Source: Mycolicibacterium stellerae (GTDB lineage: Bacteria > Actinomycetota > Actinomycetes > Mycobacteriales > Mycobacteriaceae). From it: a DNA stretch of 64,000 nt. Of the stretch, positions 43,521 to 51,801 are shown in pieces (position 1 is the first letter of the stretch; each line of letters begins with the position of its first letter). The stretch covers positions 1-64,000 of the forward strand of contig NZ_RARC01000014.1 of assembly GCF_003719305.1 (NCBI RefSeq). The letters run 5' to 3'. A program made the position numbers and the translations under genes. The notes under the pieces are model-generated. The model searched no databases. It saw only the letters and a program-made list of their open reading frames with translations, and was not told the DNA's origin.

Positions 43521-44870
43521 ATGTCCCCCATCAGCGCCCCAGTCGCCGTCGTCGAAGTCCGGGACCTCCACGGACGCTCGTACCGCGTCGGTGAGCGACC
43601 GCACGACATCATCGGTCACTCGCGGAAGTGGATGCTCTGGCTCTCATGGGCCGCCATGGCGGGGATCGGCGTGCTGCAATACGGCTACGGCGTCGCCATC
43701 ACCGCGCTGCATGTGACTGACGGTTCGACTGTGACGGGCGCCCTCTGGATGCTCGCACTGTGGGTGGTGTTCCAGGCTGGCGCGGCCGCGCCGACTGCCG
43801 CGTTGAGCCACCGGTTTGCACTGGCCCCGTCGCGCGCCGTGCTCGTCGGAGCCCTGTTGTGCGCCGCAGGCCCATTGACCCTCGCCTATACCGACAGCTT
43901 CGCGCTTGCGGTGCTCGGTTTCTCGGTGTTGTCCGGTACTGGCGCCGGAATCGTCTATGCCACATGCACGTCCACCGTTGCGAAGTGGTATCCAGAGCAG
44001 CGTGCCGTCCGGGTCGGGTTCGTCACGGGGGCCTTCGGGTATGGTGCCGTGCCGTTCATCGCGCTCTTCGCCGCCGTCCTCACACCAGGAAACCGATCGG
44101 CGATCTTGGCAGGCGTTGGCGTCTGCGTCCTGCTCGTCGTCGGGATGTGCGGCGCGCTCCTGCGCGATCCGCCTGCGGGCTGGTGGCCACCCGAGATCGA
44201 CCCCAAACTCTGGGCAATCGACAAGCGGGTTAACCGCAGCCTGCGCAACAACGTCGCAGCGGTGCGGCAGTACTCACCTCACGAAGCCGTCCGGACGCCT
44301 GCATTCGTGGTGATGTATCTGATCCTGGTTTTCGCCGCCGCGGCCTCGCTGCTGGCCATCGTCTATGTCCCGTTCGTGGCACTCGCCCACGGGTTTTCGC
44401 TCGCCGTCGGAGCGTCGGCGGTCGGTCTGCTCGCTGTCGTCAACGGCGCGGGACGCAGCGTCGCCGGTCGAATCTCCGACCGCTTCGGGCGCCGTGAGAC
44501 GCTGAGCGCCGCGCTTCTGCTCGAGGGCTGCGCACAGTTGGGGCTCGTCTGTTCCGCATCGGCCGGACAGGTCGTCGCGTTCGTGGCCTTCGCTGCGCTG
44601 AGCGGGATGGCCGGCGGCGCGTTCTATCCGCTGTTCGCAAGCCTGGTCGCCGACTACTTCGGCGAGCGGAACGCCGTGCGCAACTTCGGCGTGGTCTATA
44701 GCGCCAAGGTGTTCGGCGGCATCATCGGCGTTGGTCTGCCTGCGATGGCGGTCGCATCGGACGGTCTCACGCATCTGTTCGTCGCCGCCGGCCTCCTCAG
44801 CCTGTGCGCCGCTGCCATGACGCGGATGCTCCACCGGCCCGGATATCCCGCGTTGCACCTCCCGCGGTAA
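43521..44870 (+). CDS. OFA-family MFS transporter, copy 3
   Basis: 449 residues from ATG 43521 (AGGAG). Same N-terminal tail pattern in a more divergent form (VVEVRDLHGRSYRVGERPHDIIGHSR), then EQRAVRVGFVTGAFGYG, GRISDRFGRRETLSA and DYFGERNAVRNFGVVYSAKV. It is less like copies 1 and 2 than these are like each other, so its substrate may be formate or another acid. A small gene follows 23 bases downstream. Confidence 0.88.
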   Translation: MSPISAPVAVVEVRDLHGRSYRVGERPHDIIGHSRKWMLWLSWAAMAGIGVLQYGYGVAITALHVTDGSTVTGALWMLALWVVFQAGAAAPTAALSHRFALAPSRAVLVGALLCAAGPLTLAYTDSFALAVLGFSVLSGTGAGIVYATCTSTVAKWYPEQRAVRVGFVTGAFGYGAVPFIALFAAVLTPGNRSAILAGVGVCVLLVVGMCGALLRDPPAGWWPPEIDPKLWAIDKRVNRSLRNNVAAVRQYSPHEAVRTPAFVVMYLILVFAAAASLLAIVYVPFVALAHGFSLAVGASAVGLLAVVNGAGRSVAGRISDRFGRRETLSAALLLEGCAQLGLVCSASAGQVVAFVAFAALSGMAGGAFYPLFASLVADYFGERNAVRNFGVVYSAKVFGGIIGVGLPAMAVASDGLTHLFVAAGLLSLCAAAMTRMLHRPGYPALHLPR

Positions 44871-44893
44871 TCGCCTTCCCCCAAGGAGATCCG

Positions 44894-45187
44894 ATGTCAA
44901 GCAGTGCGGAACGCGAAGAGCTCAACGAGCTGATCGGCGCCCTGTTGAAGTGCGTGACCTCGTTGGCGTCGAAGTGTGGCGACACGCCGGCAATGCGTCG
45001 ACTCGTGAATGACGCCGAACGCATCCTCAACGGCGTCGACCGGCTCGACATCGACGTCGAAGAGCTCGACACTCCCCGTGGGCTCAGCCCGTCCGTCGAG
45101 ATGATCCAGATCCCCGACACCCAGTACGACATCGACTTCTGGCGGGACGCCGATCACGAAGGTGTCGGCGGGCGCAGCGGCGCGTAA
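44894..45187 (+). CDS. Small hypothetical protein after the third OFA gene
   Basis: 97 residues from ATG 44894 with AGGAG upstream. The acidic, helical sequence has LIGALLKCVTSLASKCGD with two Cys and the end IQIPDTQYDIDFWRDADHEG. No domain is recognised. It probably shares the transcript of the transporter and converges with fdsD. Confidence 0.65.
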   Translation: MSSSAEREELNELIGALLKCVTSLASKCGDTPAMRRLVNDAERILNGVDRLDIDVEELDTPRGLSPSVEMIQIPDTQYDIDFWRDADHEGVGGRSGA

Positions 45188-45281
45188 CGCCGAAACCAAC
45201 GTTTGGGTGCAGAAGTGCGAGTAGCACGCGCCATTTCGTCGATCTCGGCGCGTCGGAAGCCGCGGGTCTGAACCCGAGGTA

Positions 45282-45494
45282 CTACCGCAGCAGGGCCGCC
45301 GCGGACACCGCCACGGGCTCGAAACCCGTTGCCTGCGAGTCGACGAGCTCGAAGAGTCGCCGTTTCATGCGCGGGTCCCAGAACCGGTGTACGTGGTCGG
45401 CGACCTCGGCAACCGCCTGCTCAGTGGGCAGGTAACCGAAATGCACGACGATCTTGTTGATCAGCCGGATCTCGGAAGCATCGTCGGCCGACAT
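45282..45494 (-). CDS. fdsD: NAD-dependent formate dehydrogenase delta subunit
   Basis: 70 residues from ATG 45494, one base after the fdsA stop. IRLINKIVVHFGYLPTEQAVAEVADHVHRFWDPRMKRRLFELV is the FdsD family signature (small subunit of the soluble Mo formate dehydrogenase complex of Ralstonia type). It ends the long minus-strand operon that begins with oxc. Confidence 0.9.
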   Translation of the reverse strand: MSADDASEIRLINKIVVHFGYLPTEQAVAEVADHVHRFWDPRMKRRLFELVDSQATGFEPVAVSAAALLR

Positions 45495-45495
45495 G

Positions 45496-48315
45496 TCATT
45501 CCACCAGTCCGGCGGCCAGCACACGGTCTGCGGCCGCGCCCTGCAGATGACCGAGCGGGTGCGTGAGCGTGACTTGGACGGCCGTCACCTTGTACTCCGG
45601 GCAGTTCGTCGCCCAGTCGGAATTCTCCGTCGTCACCACATTCGCCCCGGTGACCGGATAATGAAATGTGGTGTACACGACGCCTGTCGGCATCCGATCC
45701 GACAGCTGCGCACGCAGCGTCGTCTCGCCTACCCGGCTGCTCAATGTGACCTCGTCGCCGTCGGTGATACCCCGGCCCTCGGCGTCGTGCGGATGGATCT
45801 CCAGCAGATCCTCTTGGTGCCAGGCGATGTTCGCCGTGCGCCGGGTCTGCGCCCCGACGTTGTACTGGCTCAGAATCCGGCCCGTGGTCAGGATCAACGG
45901 AAAGCGCCGCGTGCTGCGCTCGTCCGTCGGCACGAACGGGGTCGGCATGAACCTGCCTAGTCCCCGTGTGAACGATTCGACGTGCATGATCGGCGTGCCA
46001 TCGGGAGCGTGCTCGTCGCACGGCCACTGAATGCTGCCCACCTCGTCGAGCCGGTCAAACGATACTCCAGCGAATGTCGGTGTGACAGAGGCTATCTCGT
46101 CCATGATCTGGCTCGGGTGGTCGTAATGCATGGGATAGCCCATGGCCGTGGCGATCTGGCAGACGATGTCCCATTCGTGCTGGCCGCTCTTGGGCTTCAT
46201 CACCGCACGGACCCGGTTGATCCGGCGTTCGGCGTTGGTGAAGGTGCCGTCCTTCTCGAGGAACGACGCGCCAGGCAGAAACACGTGGGCGTACTTGGCG
46301 GTCTCGTTGAGGAACAGGTCCTGGACCACCACGAGCTCCATCGCGCCGAGCGCGGCCAAGACATGCTTGACGTTCGGGTCGGACTGCGCGATGTCCTCCC
46401 CGTGCACGAACAGCCCCCGGAATGTGCCGTCGATCGCCGCGTCGAACATGTTCGGAATGCGCAACCCCGGCTCTGCTAACAGCGTTGTACCCCAGAGGTT
46501 TTCGAACACAGTGCGCACGGCGTCGTCCGACACGTGCCGGTATCCGGTCAGCTCGTGCGGGAAAGAACCCATGTCGCAGGCGCCCTGCACGTTGTTCTGA
46601 CCGCGCAGCGGGTTGACGCCGACACCGTCGCGGCCGATATTGCCGCACGCCATCGCCAGGTTTGCCATCCCCATCACCGTCGTCGAGCCCTGGCTGTGTT
46701 CGGTCACGCCAAGGCCGTAGTAGATGGCTCCGTTCGGCGCCATGGCGTACAGCCGCGCGGCCGCGCGCAACTCCTCTGCGGGCACGCCGGTGATCGACTC
46801 GACCGCCTCGGGGCTGTGCTCGTCGCCCGAGATGAACCGGGCCCACTCGTCGAATCCCTCACACCGGGCCGCGACGAACGCCTTGTCGGCCAGGCCCTCG
46901 GTCACCACCACGTGGGCCATGGCATTGACCACCGCCACGTTCGTTCCCGGCTTCAACTGGAGGTGGTGGTCGGCCTCGATGTGTGGCGAGCGCACCAGGT
47001 CGATGCGACGCGGGTCGACTACGATGAGCCGGGCACCCTGGCGCAGCCGCTGCTTCATCCTGGACGCGAACACCGGGTGCCCGTCGGTCGGGTTGGCCCC
47101 GATCACCACGATGACGTCGGCCTGCGCCACCGACCGGAAGTCCTGCGTACCTGCCGACTCACCGAAGGTCTGCTTGAGCCCATATCCCGTGGGCGAGTGG
47201 CACACCCGGGCACATGTGTCCACGTTGTTGCTGCCGAATGCGGCGCGAACCATTTTCTGGACGACGTAGACCTCTTCGTTCGTGCACCGCGACGACGTGA
47301 TCCCGCCGATCGCCCCCGCGCCGTGCCGGGCCTTGATGTCGAGCATCCGGCGCGCGACGGTTCCGATCGCCTCATCCCACTCGACCTCCCGCCACGGGTC
47401 GGTGATCTTGTCGCGAACCATCGGCTTGAGCACCCGGTCCGGATGGGTCGCGTAGCCGAAAGCGAACCGTCCTTTCACGCACGAGTGCCCCTCGTTGGCG
47501 CCGCCGTCCTTGTGGGGCACCATGCGGACCAGTTCGTCGCCGCGCAACTCCGCCTTGAACGAGCAGCCGACGCCGCAGTAGGCGCACGTGGTGATCACCG
47601 AGCGGGACGGCATCCCCAGCTGGATCACCGACTTCTCCTGCAGGGTGGCCGTCGGGCACGCCTGCACGCAGGCGCCACACGAAACGCACTCCGAGTCCAT
47701 GAACGACTCGCCCGCGCCTGCCGACACCTTCGATTCGAAGCCGCGGCCCTCGATGGTCAGCGCGAAGGTGCCCTGGATCTCGTCACAGGCCCGCACGCAG
47801 CGCGAGCAGGCAATGCATTTGGACGGGTCGAAGTCGAAGTACGGGTTGCTGTCGTCGACCACGGCGTCGAGGTGGTTCTCCCCGTCGTAGCCGTACCTGA
47901 CCTCACGCAGTCCGACTGCGCCCGCCATGTCCTGCAATTCGCAATCGCCGTTGGCCGAGCAGGTCAGACAATCCAGCGGATGGTCGGAGATGTAGAGCTC
48001 CATGACGCTTTCGCGGAGCTTGGCGACCTTCGGCGTCTGGGTCCGGACCACCATGCCGTCGGCCACCGGGGTCGTGCACGAAGCGGGAGTTCCACGGCGG
48101 CCGTCGATTTCGACCAGACAGAGCCGGCAGGACCCGAACGCTTCGAGGCTGTCGGTTGCGCACAACTTGGGCACATCGACACCGGCCAGCGCGGCCGCCC
48201 GCATGACGGACGTGCCTTCGGGGACGGCGACGCGCAGCCCGTCCACCTCGAGCGAGACAGACGCGGGACCGTCCTTCGCCGGGGTGCCGAAGTCGGGTTC
48301 CTTGAGCAACGTCAT
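45496..48315 (-). CDS. fdsA: NAD-dependent formate dehydrogenase, catalytic Mo/Fe-S alpha subunit
   Basis: 939 residues from ATG 48315, overlapping fdsB by ATGA. Order of modules: N-terminal 2Fe-2S domain (SCRLCLVEIDGRRG), NuoG-like His/Cys cluster (DHPLDCLTCSANGDC), two 4Fe-4S motifs (CIACSRCVRACDE and CVSCGACVQACPTATL), the Mo-bis-MGD domain with its own cluster CAYCGVGCSF, and the catalytic Cys in ARVCHSPTGYG (Cys, not selenocysteine). C-terminal cofactor-binding domain follows. It oxidises formate to CO2, passing electrons through FdsB/FdsG to NAD+. Confidence 0.96.
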   Translation of the reverse strand: MTLLKEPDFGTPAKDGPASVSLEVDGLRVAVPEGTSVMRAAALAGVDVPKLCATDSLEAFGSCRLCLVEIDGRRGTPASCTTPVADGMVVRTQTPKVAKLRESVMELYISDHPLDCLTCSANGDCELQDMAGAVGLREVRYGYDGENHLDAVVDDSNPYFDFDPSKCIACSRCVRACDEIQGTFALTIEGRGFESKVSAGAGESFMDSECVSCGACVQACPTATLQEKSVIQLGMPSRSVITTCAYCGVGCSFKAELRGDELVRMVPHKDGGANEGHSCVKGRFAFGYATHPDRVLKPMVRDKITDPWREVEWDEAIGTVARRMLDIKARHGAGAIGGITSSRCTNEEVYVVQKMVRAAFGSNNVDTCARVCHSPTGYGLKQTFGESAGTQDFRSVAQADVIVVIGANPTDGHPVFASRMKQRLRQGARLIVVDPRRIDLVRSPHIEADHHLQLKPGTNVAVVNAMAHVVVTEGLADKAFVAARCEGFDEWARFISGDEHSPEAVESITGVPAEELRAAARLYAMAPNGAIYYGLGVTEHSQGSTTVMGMANLAMACGNIGRDGVGVNPLRGQNNVQGACDMGSFPHELTGYRHVSDDAVRTVFENLWGTTLLAEPGLRIPNMFDAAIDGTFRGLFVHGEDIAQSDPNVKHVLAALGAMELVVVQDLFLNETAKYAHVFLPGASFLEKDGTFTNAERRINRVRAVMKPKSGQHEWDIVCQIATAMGYPMHYDHPSQIMDEIASVTPTFAGVSFDRLDEVGSIQWPCDEHAPDGTPIMHVESFTRGLGRFMPTPFVPTDERSTRRFPLILTTGRILSQYNVGAQTRRTANIAWHQEDLLEIHPHDAEGRGITDGDEVTLSSRVGETTLRAQLSDRMPTGVVYTTFHYPVTGANVVTTENSDWATNCPEYKVTAVQVTLTHPLGHLQGAAADRVLAAGLVE

Positions 48316-49913
48316 GGTGTGCCTTCCGTCCTCACGCTGATGGGCAGTTGCATGCCTGGCGAAATCGGTTGCCTGGCCAGAAAATCGTCGGGAAACTCCG
48401 TGATCGCGCTGCGGACCGGCATCGGGGTGAGACCGCCCATGGCGCACAACGAGCCATCGGTCATGACGTCGCAGAGGTCTTCGAGTAGGGCAAGGTTCTC
48501 GTCGGGGTGTTCACCCGCAGTGATCCGGTCGATCACCTCGACGCCGCGCACCGAGCCCACCCGACACGGTGTGCACTTGCCGCACGACTCCGCGGCGCAG
48601 AACTCCATGGCGAATCTGGCCTGGGCCGCCATGTCGACGGTGTCGTCGAACACCACTATGCCGCCGTGGCCGACCATTGCACCGGCCGCGACGAACGCCT
48701 CGTAGTCCATCGGAAGGTCGAACTTGGACGTCGGCAGGTACGCGCCGAGCGGCCCGCCGACCTGGACCGCACGCACGCGACGTCCAGAACGCGTGCCACC
48801 TCCGTAACCGTCCACGAGCTCACCCAGCGTCACCCCGAAGGCCAATTCCACGATGCCGCCGTTGCGGACGTTCCCGCCGAGCTGGAAGAGCTGGGTACCC
48901 CGTGACCGTCCCACGCCGAGTTCCTGATACGCCTGCGCACCGTCAGCAAGGATGGTCGGCACGCTGGCCAGCGTGAGCACGTTGTTCACCACCGTTGGCT
49001 TGCCGAACAGACCGTTGATGGCCGGGATCGGCGGCTTTGCGCGGACCATGCCGCGCTTGCCCTCGAGACTCTCCAGCATGGAGGTCTCCTCGCCGCAGAT
49101 GTAGGCGCCGCCCCCCACCCGGACATGCAGGTCGAAATTCAGCGACGAGCCGAGCACGTTGGCCCCGAGCCACCCTTGGCCCCTTGCGATTCCGATGGCC
49201 GAGCGCATCGTGGCCACCGCGTCGGGATACTCCGACCGGATGTAGATGTACCCCTCGCTCGCGCCGACGGCGTATGCCGCGATCGTCATGCCCTCGATGA
49301 GCATGAACGGGTCCCCCTCCATGACCATCCGGTCGGCGAACGTGCCGCTGTCGCCTTCGTCGGCGTTGCAGCAGACGAACTTCAGTTCGTCGACGCATTC
49401 GAGGACGGTTTTCCATTTGATGCCTGCTGGGAAACCGGCACCGCCGCGACCGCGCAGCCCGGAGTCGGTGACCTCGGCGACCACGTCGGCCGGGGACATC
49501 GACAATGCCCGACGTAGACCGGCGATGCCGCCGTGGTCGAGATAGTCGTTGGGAGACAACGGATCGGTGACGCCGACCCTGGCGAATGTGACCCGGTTCT
49601 GCGTCGCCAGCCAGGGTAGATCCTCGACCACGCCCAGTCGCGACGGGTGCTGCGCGCCATCGAACATGCCAGCGGCCACGAGGTCATCGACGGCGCCCGG
49701 GGTGACGGGTCCGTAGCCGATACGTCCATCGGGCGTGACCACCTCGACCAGTGGTTCCAGCCACAGCATTCCGCGAGAACCGTTGCGAACCAACTCGATT
49801 GGCCGTCCTACCCGCGCAGCGGCGCGCAGCAGCGCGTCGGCGACCTCGTCCGCGCCGACCGATGTCGCGGCGGAATCCCTTGGCACGTAGACGGTCACCG
49901 GTGCCGCGCTCAT
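48312..49913 (-). CDS. fdsB: Formate dehydrogenase beta subunit, NADH/FMN-binding
   Basis: 533 residues from ATG 49913, overlapping fdsG by four bases. NuoF-like: GLRGRGGAGFPAGIKW (NADH site), NADEGDSGTFADR (FMN), GAYICGEETSMLESLEG and the 4Fe-4S motif ESCGKCTPCRVG near the C-terminus. It transfers electrons from the Fe-S chain to NAD+. The extended frame to 50129 runs through fdsG and is not used. Confidence 0.96.
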   Translation of the reverse strand: MSAAPVTVYVPRDSAATSVGADEVADALLRAAARVGRPIELVRNGSRGMLWLEPLVEVVTPDGRIGYGPVTPGAVDDLVAAGMFDGAQHPSRLGVVEDLPWLATQNRVTFARVGVTDPLSPNDYLDHGGIAGLRRALSMSPADVVAEVTDSGLRGRGGAGFPAGIKWKTVLECVDELKFVCCNADEGDSGTFADRMVMEGDPFMLIEGMTIAAYAVGASEGYIYIRSEYPDAVATMRSAIGIARGQGWLGANVLGSSLNFDLHVRVGGGAYICGEETSMLESLEGKRGMVRAKPPIPAINGLFGKPTVVNNVLTLASVPTILADGAQAYQELGVGRSRGTQLFQLGGNVRNGGIVELAFGVTLGELVDGYGGGTRSGRRVRAVQVGGPLGAYLPTSKFDLPMDYEAFVAAGAMVGHGGIVVFDDTVDMAAQARFAMEFCAAESCGKCTPCRVGSVRGVEVIDRITAGEHPDENLALLEDLCDVMTDGSLCAMGGLTPMPVRSAITEFPDDFLARQPISPGMQLPISVRTEGTP

Positions 49914-50401
49914 TGCGAGATCGCCTTCTCGATGATCGAGGACAGCCGATCCTCGTCCAGCCGACCGTGTAGCCGGCCGTTCACCTGCGCGGCGGGCCCG
50001 AGCGCGCAGTTGCCGAGGCAGAAAACCTGTTCGGCGGTCAGCGATCCGTCCCGGCTCGTCTCCCCCATCGACACGCCATAGCGATCCCGCAGGTGAGACA
50101 CCAATCCTCCGGCGCCGACAGCCTGACACGCCTCGGCCCTGCAGACGCGGACCGTCGCGCGCCCGGCCGGTTCGGTACGGAAATCGTGGTAGAAGCTGAC
50201 GACTCCGTGTACGTCGGCCCGAGAAAGGTTGAGCTCATCCGCCAACACGGGGATGGCCTCAGGCGGCACATGGCCCAAGACTCCCTGAACCGCGTGCAGG
50301 ATCGGCAGCAGGGCGCCGCGCTGCGTGCGGAGGCTGGCGGCGATGTCTCGGACCAGGGCTGCGACCGTCGTGTTGGCCTCCCCTGTCGTCGTGGGATTCA
50401 T
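49910..50401 (-). CDS. fdsG: Formate dehydrogenase gamma subunit, 2Fe-2S thioredoxin-fold
   Basis: 163 residues from ATG 50401 (GGAGG upstream). NuoE-like: LLPILHAVQGVLGHVPPEAIPVLADEL, then the cluster cysteines in RVCRAEACQAVG and FCLGNCALGPAA. It holds one 2Fe-2S cluster next to FdsB. The gene lies 92 bp after frc on the same strand, so oxc-frc-fdsGBAD is probably one message or two closely spaced ones. Confidence 0.95.
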   Translation of the reverse strand: MNPTTTGEANTTVAALVRDIAASLRTQRGALLPILHAVQGVLGHVPPEAIPVLADELNLSRADVHGVVSFYHDFRTEPAGRATVRVCRAEACQAVGAGGLVSHLRDRYGVSMGETSRDGSLTAEQVFCLGNCALGPAAQVNGRLHGRLDEDRLSSIIEKAISQ

Positions 50402-50493
50402 GGGCTTCCTCCGGCGGGCCAGGTGAACGGATGAGAAGTGGGTGGAACCGCCCCAGGATTCCGGCCAGGGGCGGTTCTCACTCGCACGGCCGG

Positions 50494-51750
50494 CTAGACG
50501 ACGACCTTGTTCTTGTGGAACTCGGCGATGGTGTCCGCGTCGTATCCCAGCTGGGCAAGAACCTCGTCGGTGTGCTCGCCGAGCAGTGGTGCGCCCGTGA
50601 TCTCGGGCTTGAACGCGGAGAACTTGATCGGGCTGCCGACGGTCAGGAACGACCCGCGGCCCTTCTGATCAACCTCGACGATGCTGCCCGCTTCGCGCAG
50701 CGCCTGGTCGACAGCGAGTTCCTTCATGCTCATCACCGGCGCACACGGCACCTCCCACTCGCGCAGGATGTCGACCGCCTCGTACTTGGTCTTGTCGGCC
50801 AGCCACTTCTCGATCTCGGCGAAGATGTCGAAGATCTTGTCCTGGCGGGCAAGGGCGGTGCTGTAGCCCGGGTCCTCGGCCCACTCCGGCCTGCCGATGA
50901 CCTCGGCCGTGCGCTTCCAGTTCTGCTCCTGGACGGTGAAGTAGATGTAGGCGTTGGGGTCGTTCTCCCAGCCCTTGCACTTGAGCACCCAGCCCGGCTG
51001 ACCACCCCCGCCCGCGTTCCCGCCACGGGGGACGGTGTCGCCGAACTCGCCGTTCGGGTACTGCGGGTACTCCTCAAGGTAGCCAACGGCTTCCAGCCTC
51101 TGCTGATCGCGGAGCTTGACCCGGCAGAGGTTCAGCACGGAGTCTTGCATCGAGGCCGAGACCTTCTGACCCTTTCCGGTCTTGTCGCGCGCGATCAGCG
51201 CGGTGAGGATACCGATCAGCAGATGCATGCCCGTGTTGCTGTCGCCGAGGGCCGCACCGCTTACCGTCGGCGGGCCGTCCCAGAAGCCGGTGGTCGACGC
51301 GGCGCCGCCTGCGCACTGCGCGACGTTTTCGTACACCTTGAGGTCATTCCACGGTGACGCATCGTTGAATCCCTTGACAGAGCCGAAGATCAACCGCGGA
51401 TTCCACTCCTGCAGCTTGTCCCACGACAGGCCCATCCGGTCCATGGCCCCCGGTGCGAAGTTCTCGACCAGCACATCGGCCCCGCGAATCAGCTTCTCCA
51501 TCACCTCCAGTCCCTCGGGTGACTTCGTGTTGATCGCCAACGAGCGCTTGTTGCTGTTGAGCATGGTGAAGTACAGGGCGTCGACATCGGGGATGTCGCG
51601 CAACTGACCCCGCGTCACGTCACCCCCGCCAGGGCGCTCGACCTTGAGGACGTCGGCTCCGAACCAGGCGAGCATCTGTGTGCACGCCGGGCCTGCCTGG
51701 ACGCCGGTGAAGTCGATCACTTTGATGCCGGAGAGCGGTAATTCGGTCAT
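50494..51750 (-). CDS. frc: Formyl-CoA:oxalate CoA-transferase, copy 1
   Basis: 418 residues from ATG 51750 (AAAGGAA upstream). IKVIDFTGVQAGPACTQMLAWFGADVLKVERPGG is diagnostic of Frc, with NSNKRSLAINTKS, NFAPGAMDRMG and the catalytic Asp in GAALGDSNTGMH. It swaps CoA between formyl-CoA and oxalate, giving oxalyl-CoA and formate. It follows oxc by 51 bp on the same strand, the classic oxalate pair, and precedes the formate dehydrogenase that burns the formate. Confidence 0.95.
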   Translation of the reverse strand: MTELPLSGIKVIDFTGVQAGPACTQMLAWFGADVLKVERPGGGDVTRGQLRDIPDVDALYFTMLNSNKRSLAINTKSPEGLEVMEKLIRGADVLVENFAPGAMDRMGLSWDKLQEWNPRLIFGSVKGFNDASPWNDLKVYENVAQCAGGAASTTGFWDGPPTVSGAALGDSNTGMHLLIGILTALIARDKTGKGQKVSASMQDSVLNLCRVKLRDQQRLEAVGYLEEYPQYPNGEFGDTVPRGGNAGGGGQPGWVLKCKGWENDPNAYIYFTVQEQNWKRTAEVIGRPEWAEDPGYSTALARQDKIFDIFAEIEKWLADKTKYEAVDILREWEVPCAPVMSMKELAVDQALREAGSIVEVDQKGRGSFLTVGSPIKFSAFKPEITGAPLLGEHTDEVLAQLGYDADTIAEFHKNKVVV

Positions 51751-51801
51751 GAGACGTTTCCTTTCCATGTTTTCGTCTTCGTGCTCTGTACGGTCAGGCG
51801 T

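Noticed and set aside
46534..48705. 723-aa open frame on the plus strand opposite fdsA
   Set aside because: It is the antisense shadow of fdsA: high GC at codon position 3 leaves the opposite strand open. Arg/His-rich, no domain, and fdsA is unmistakable.
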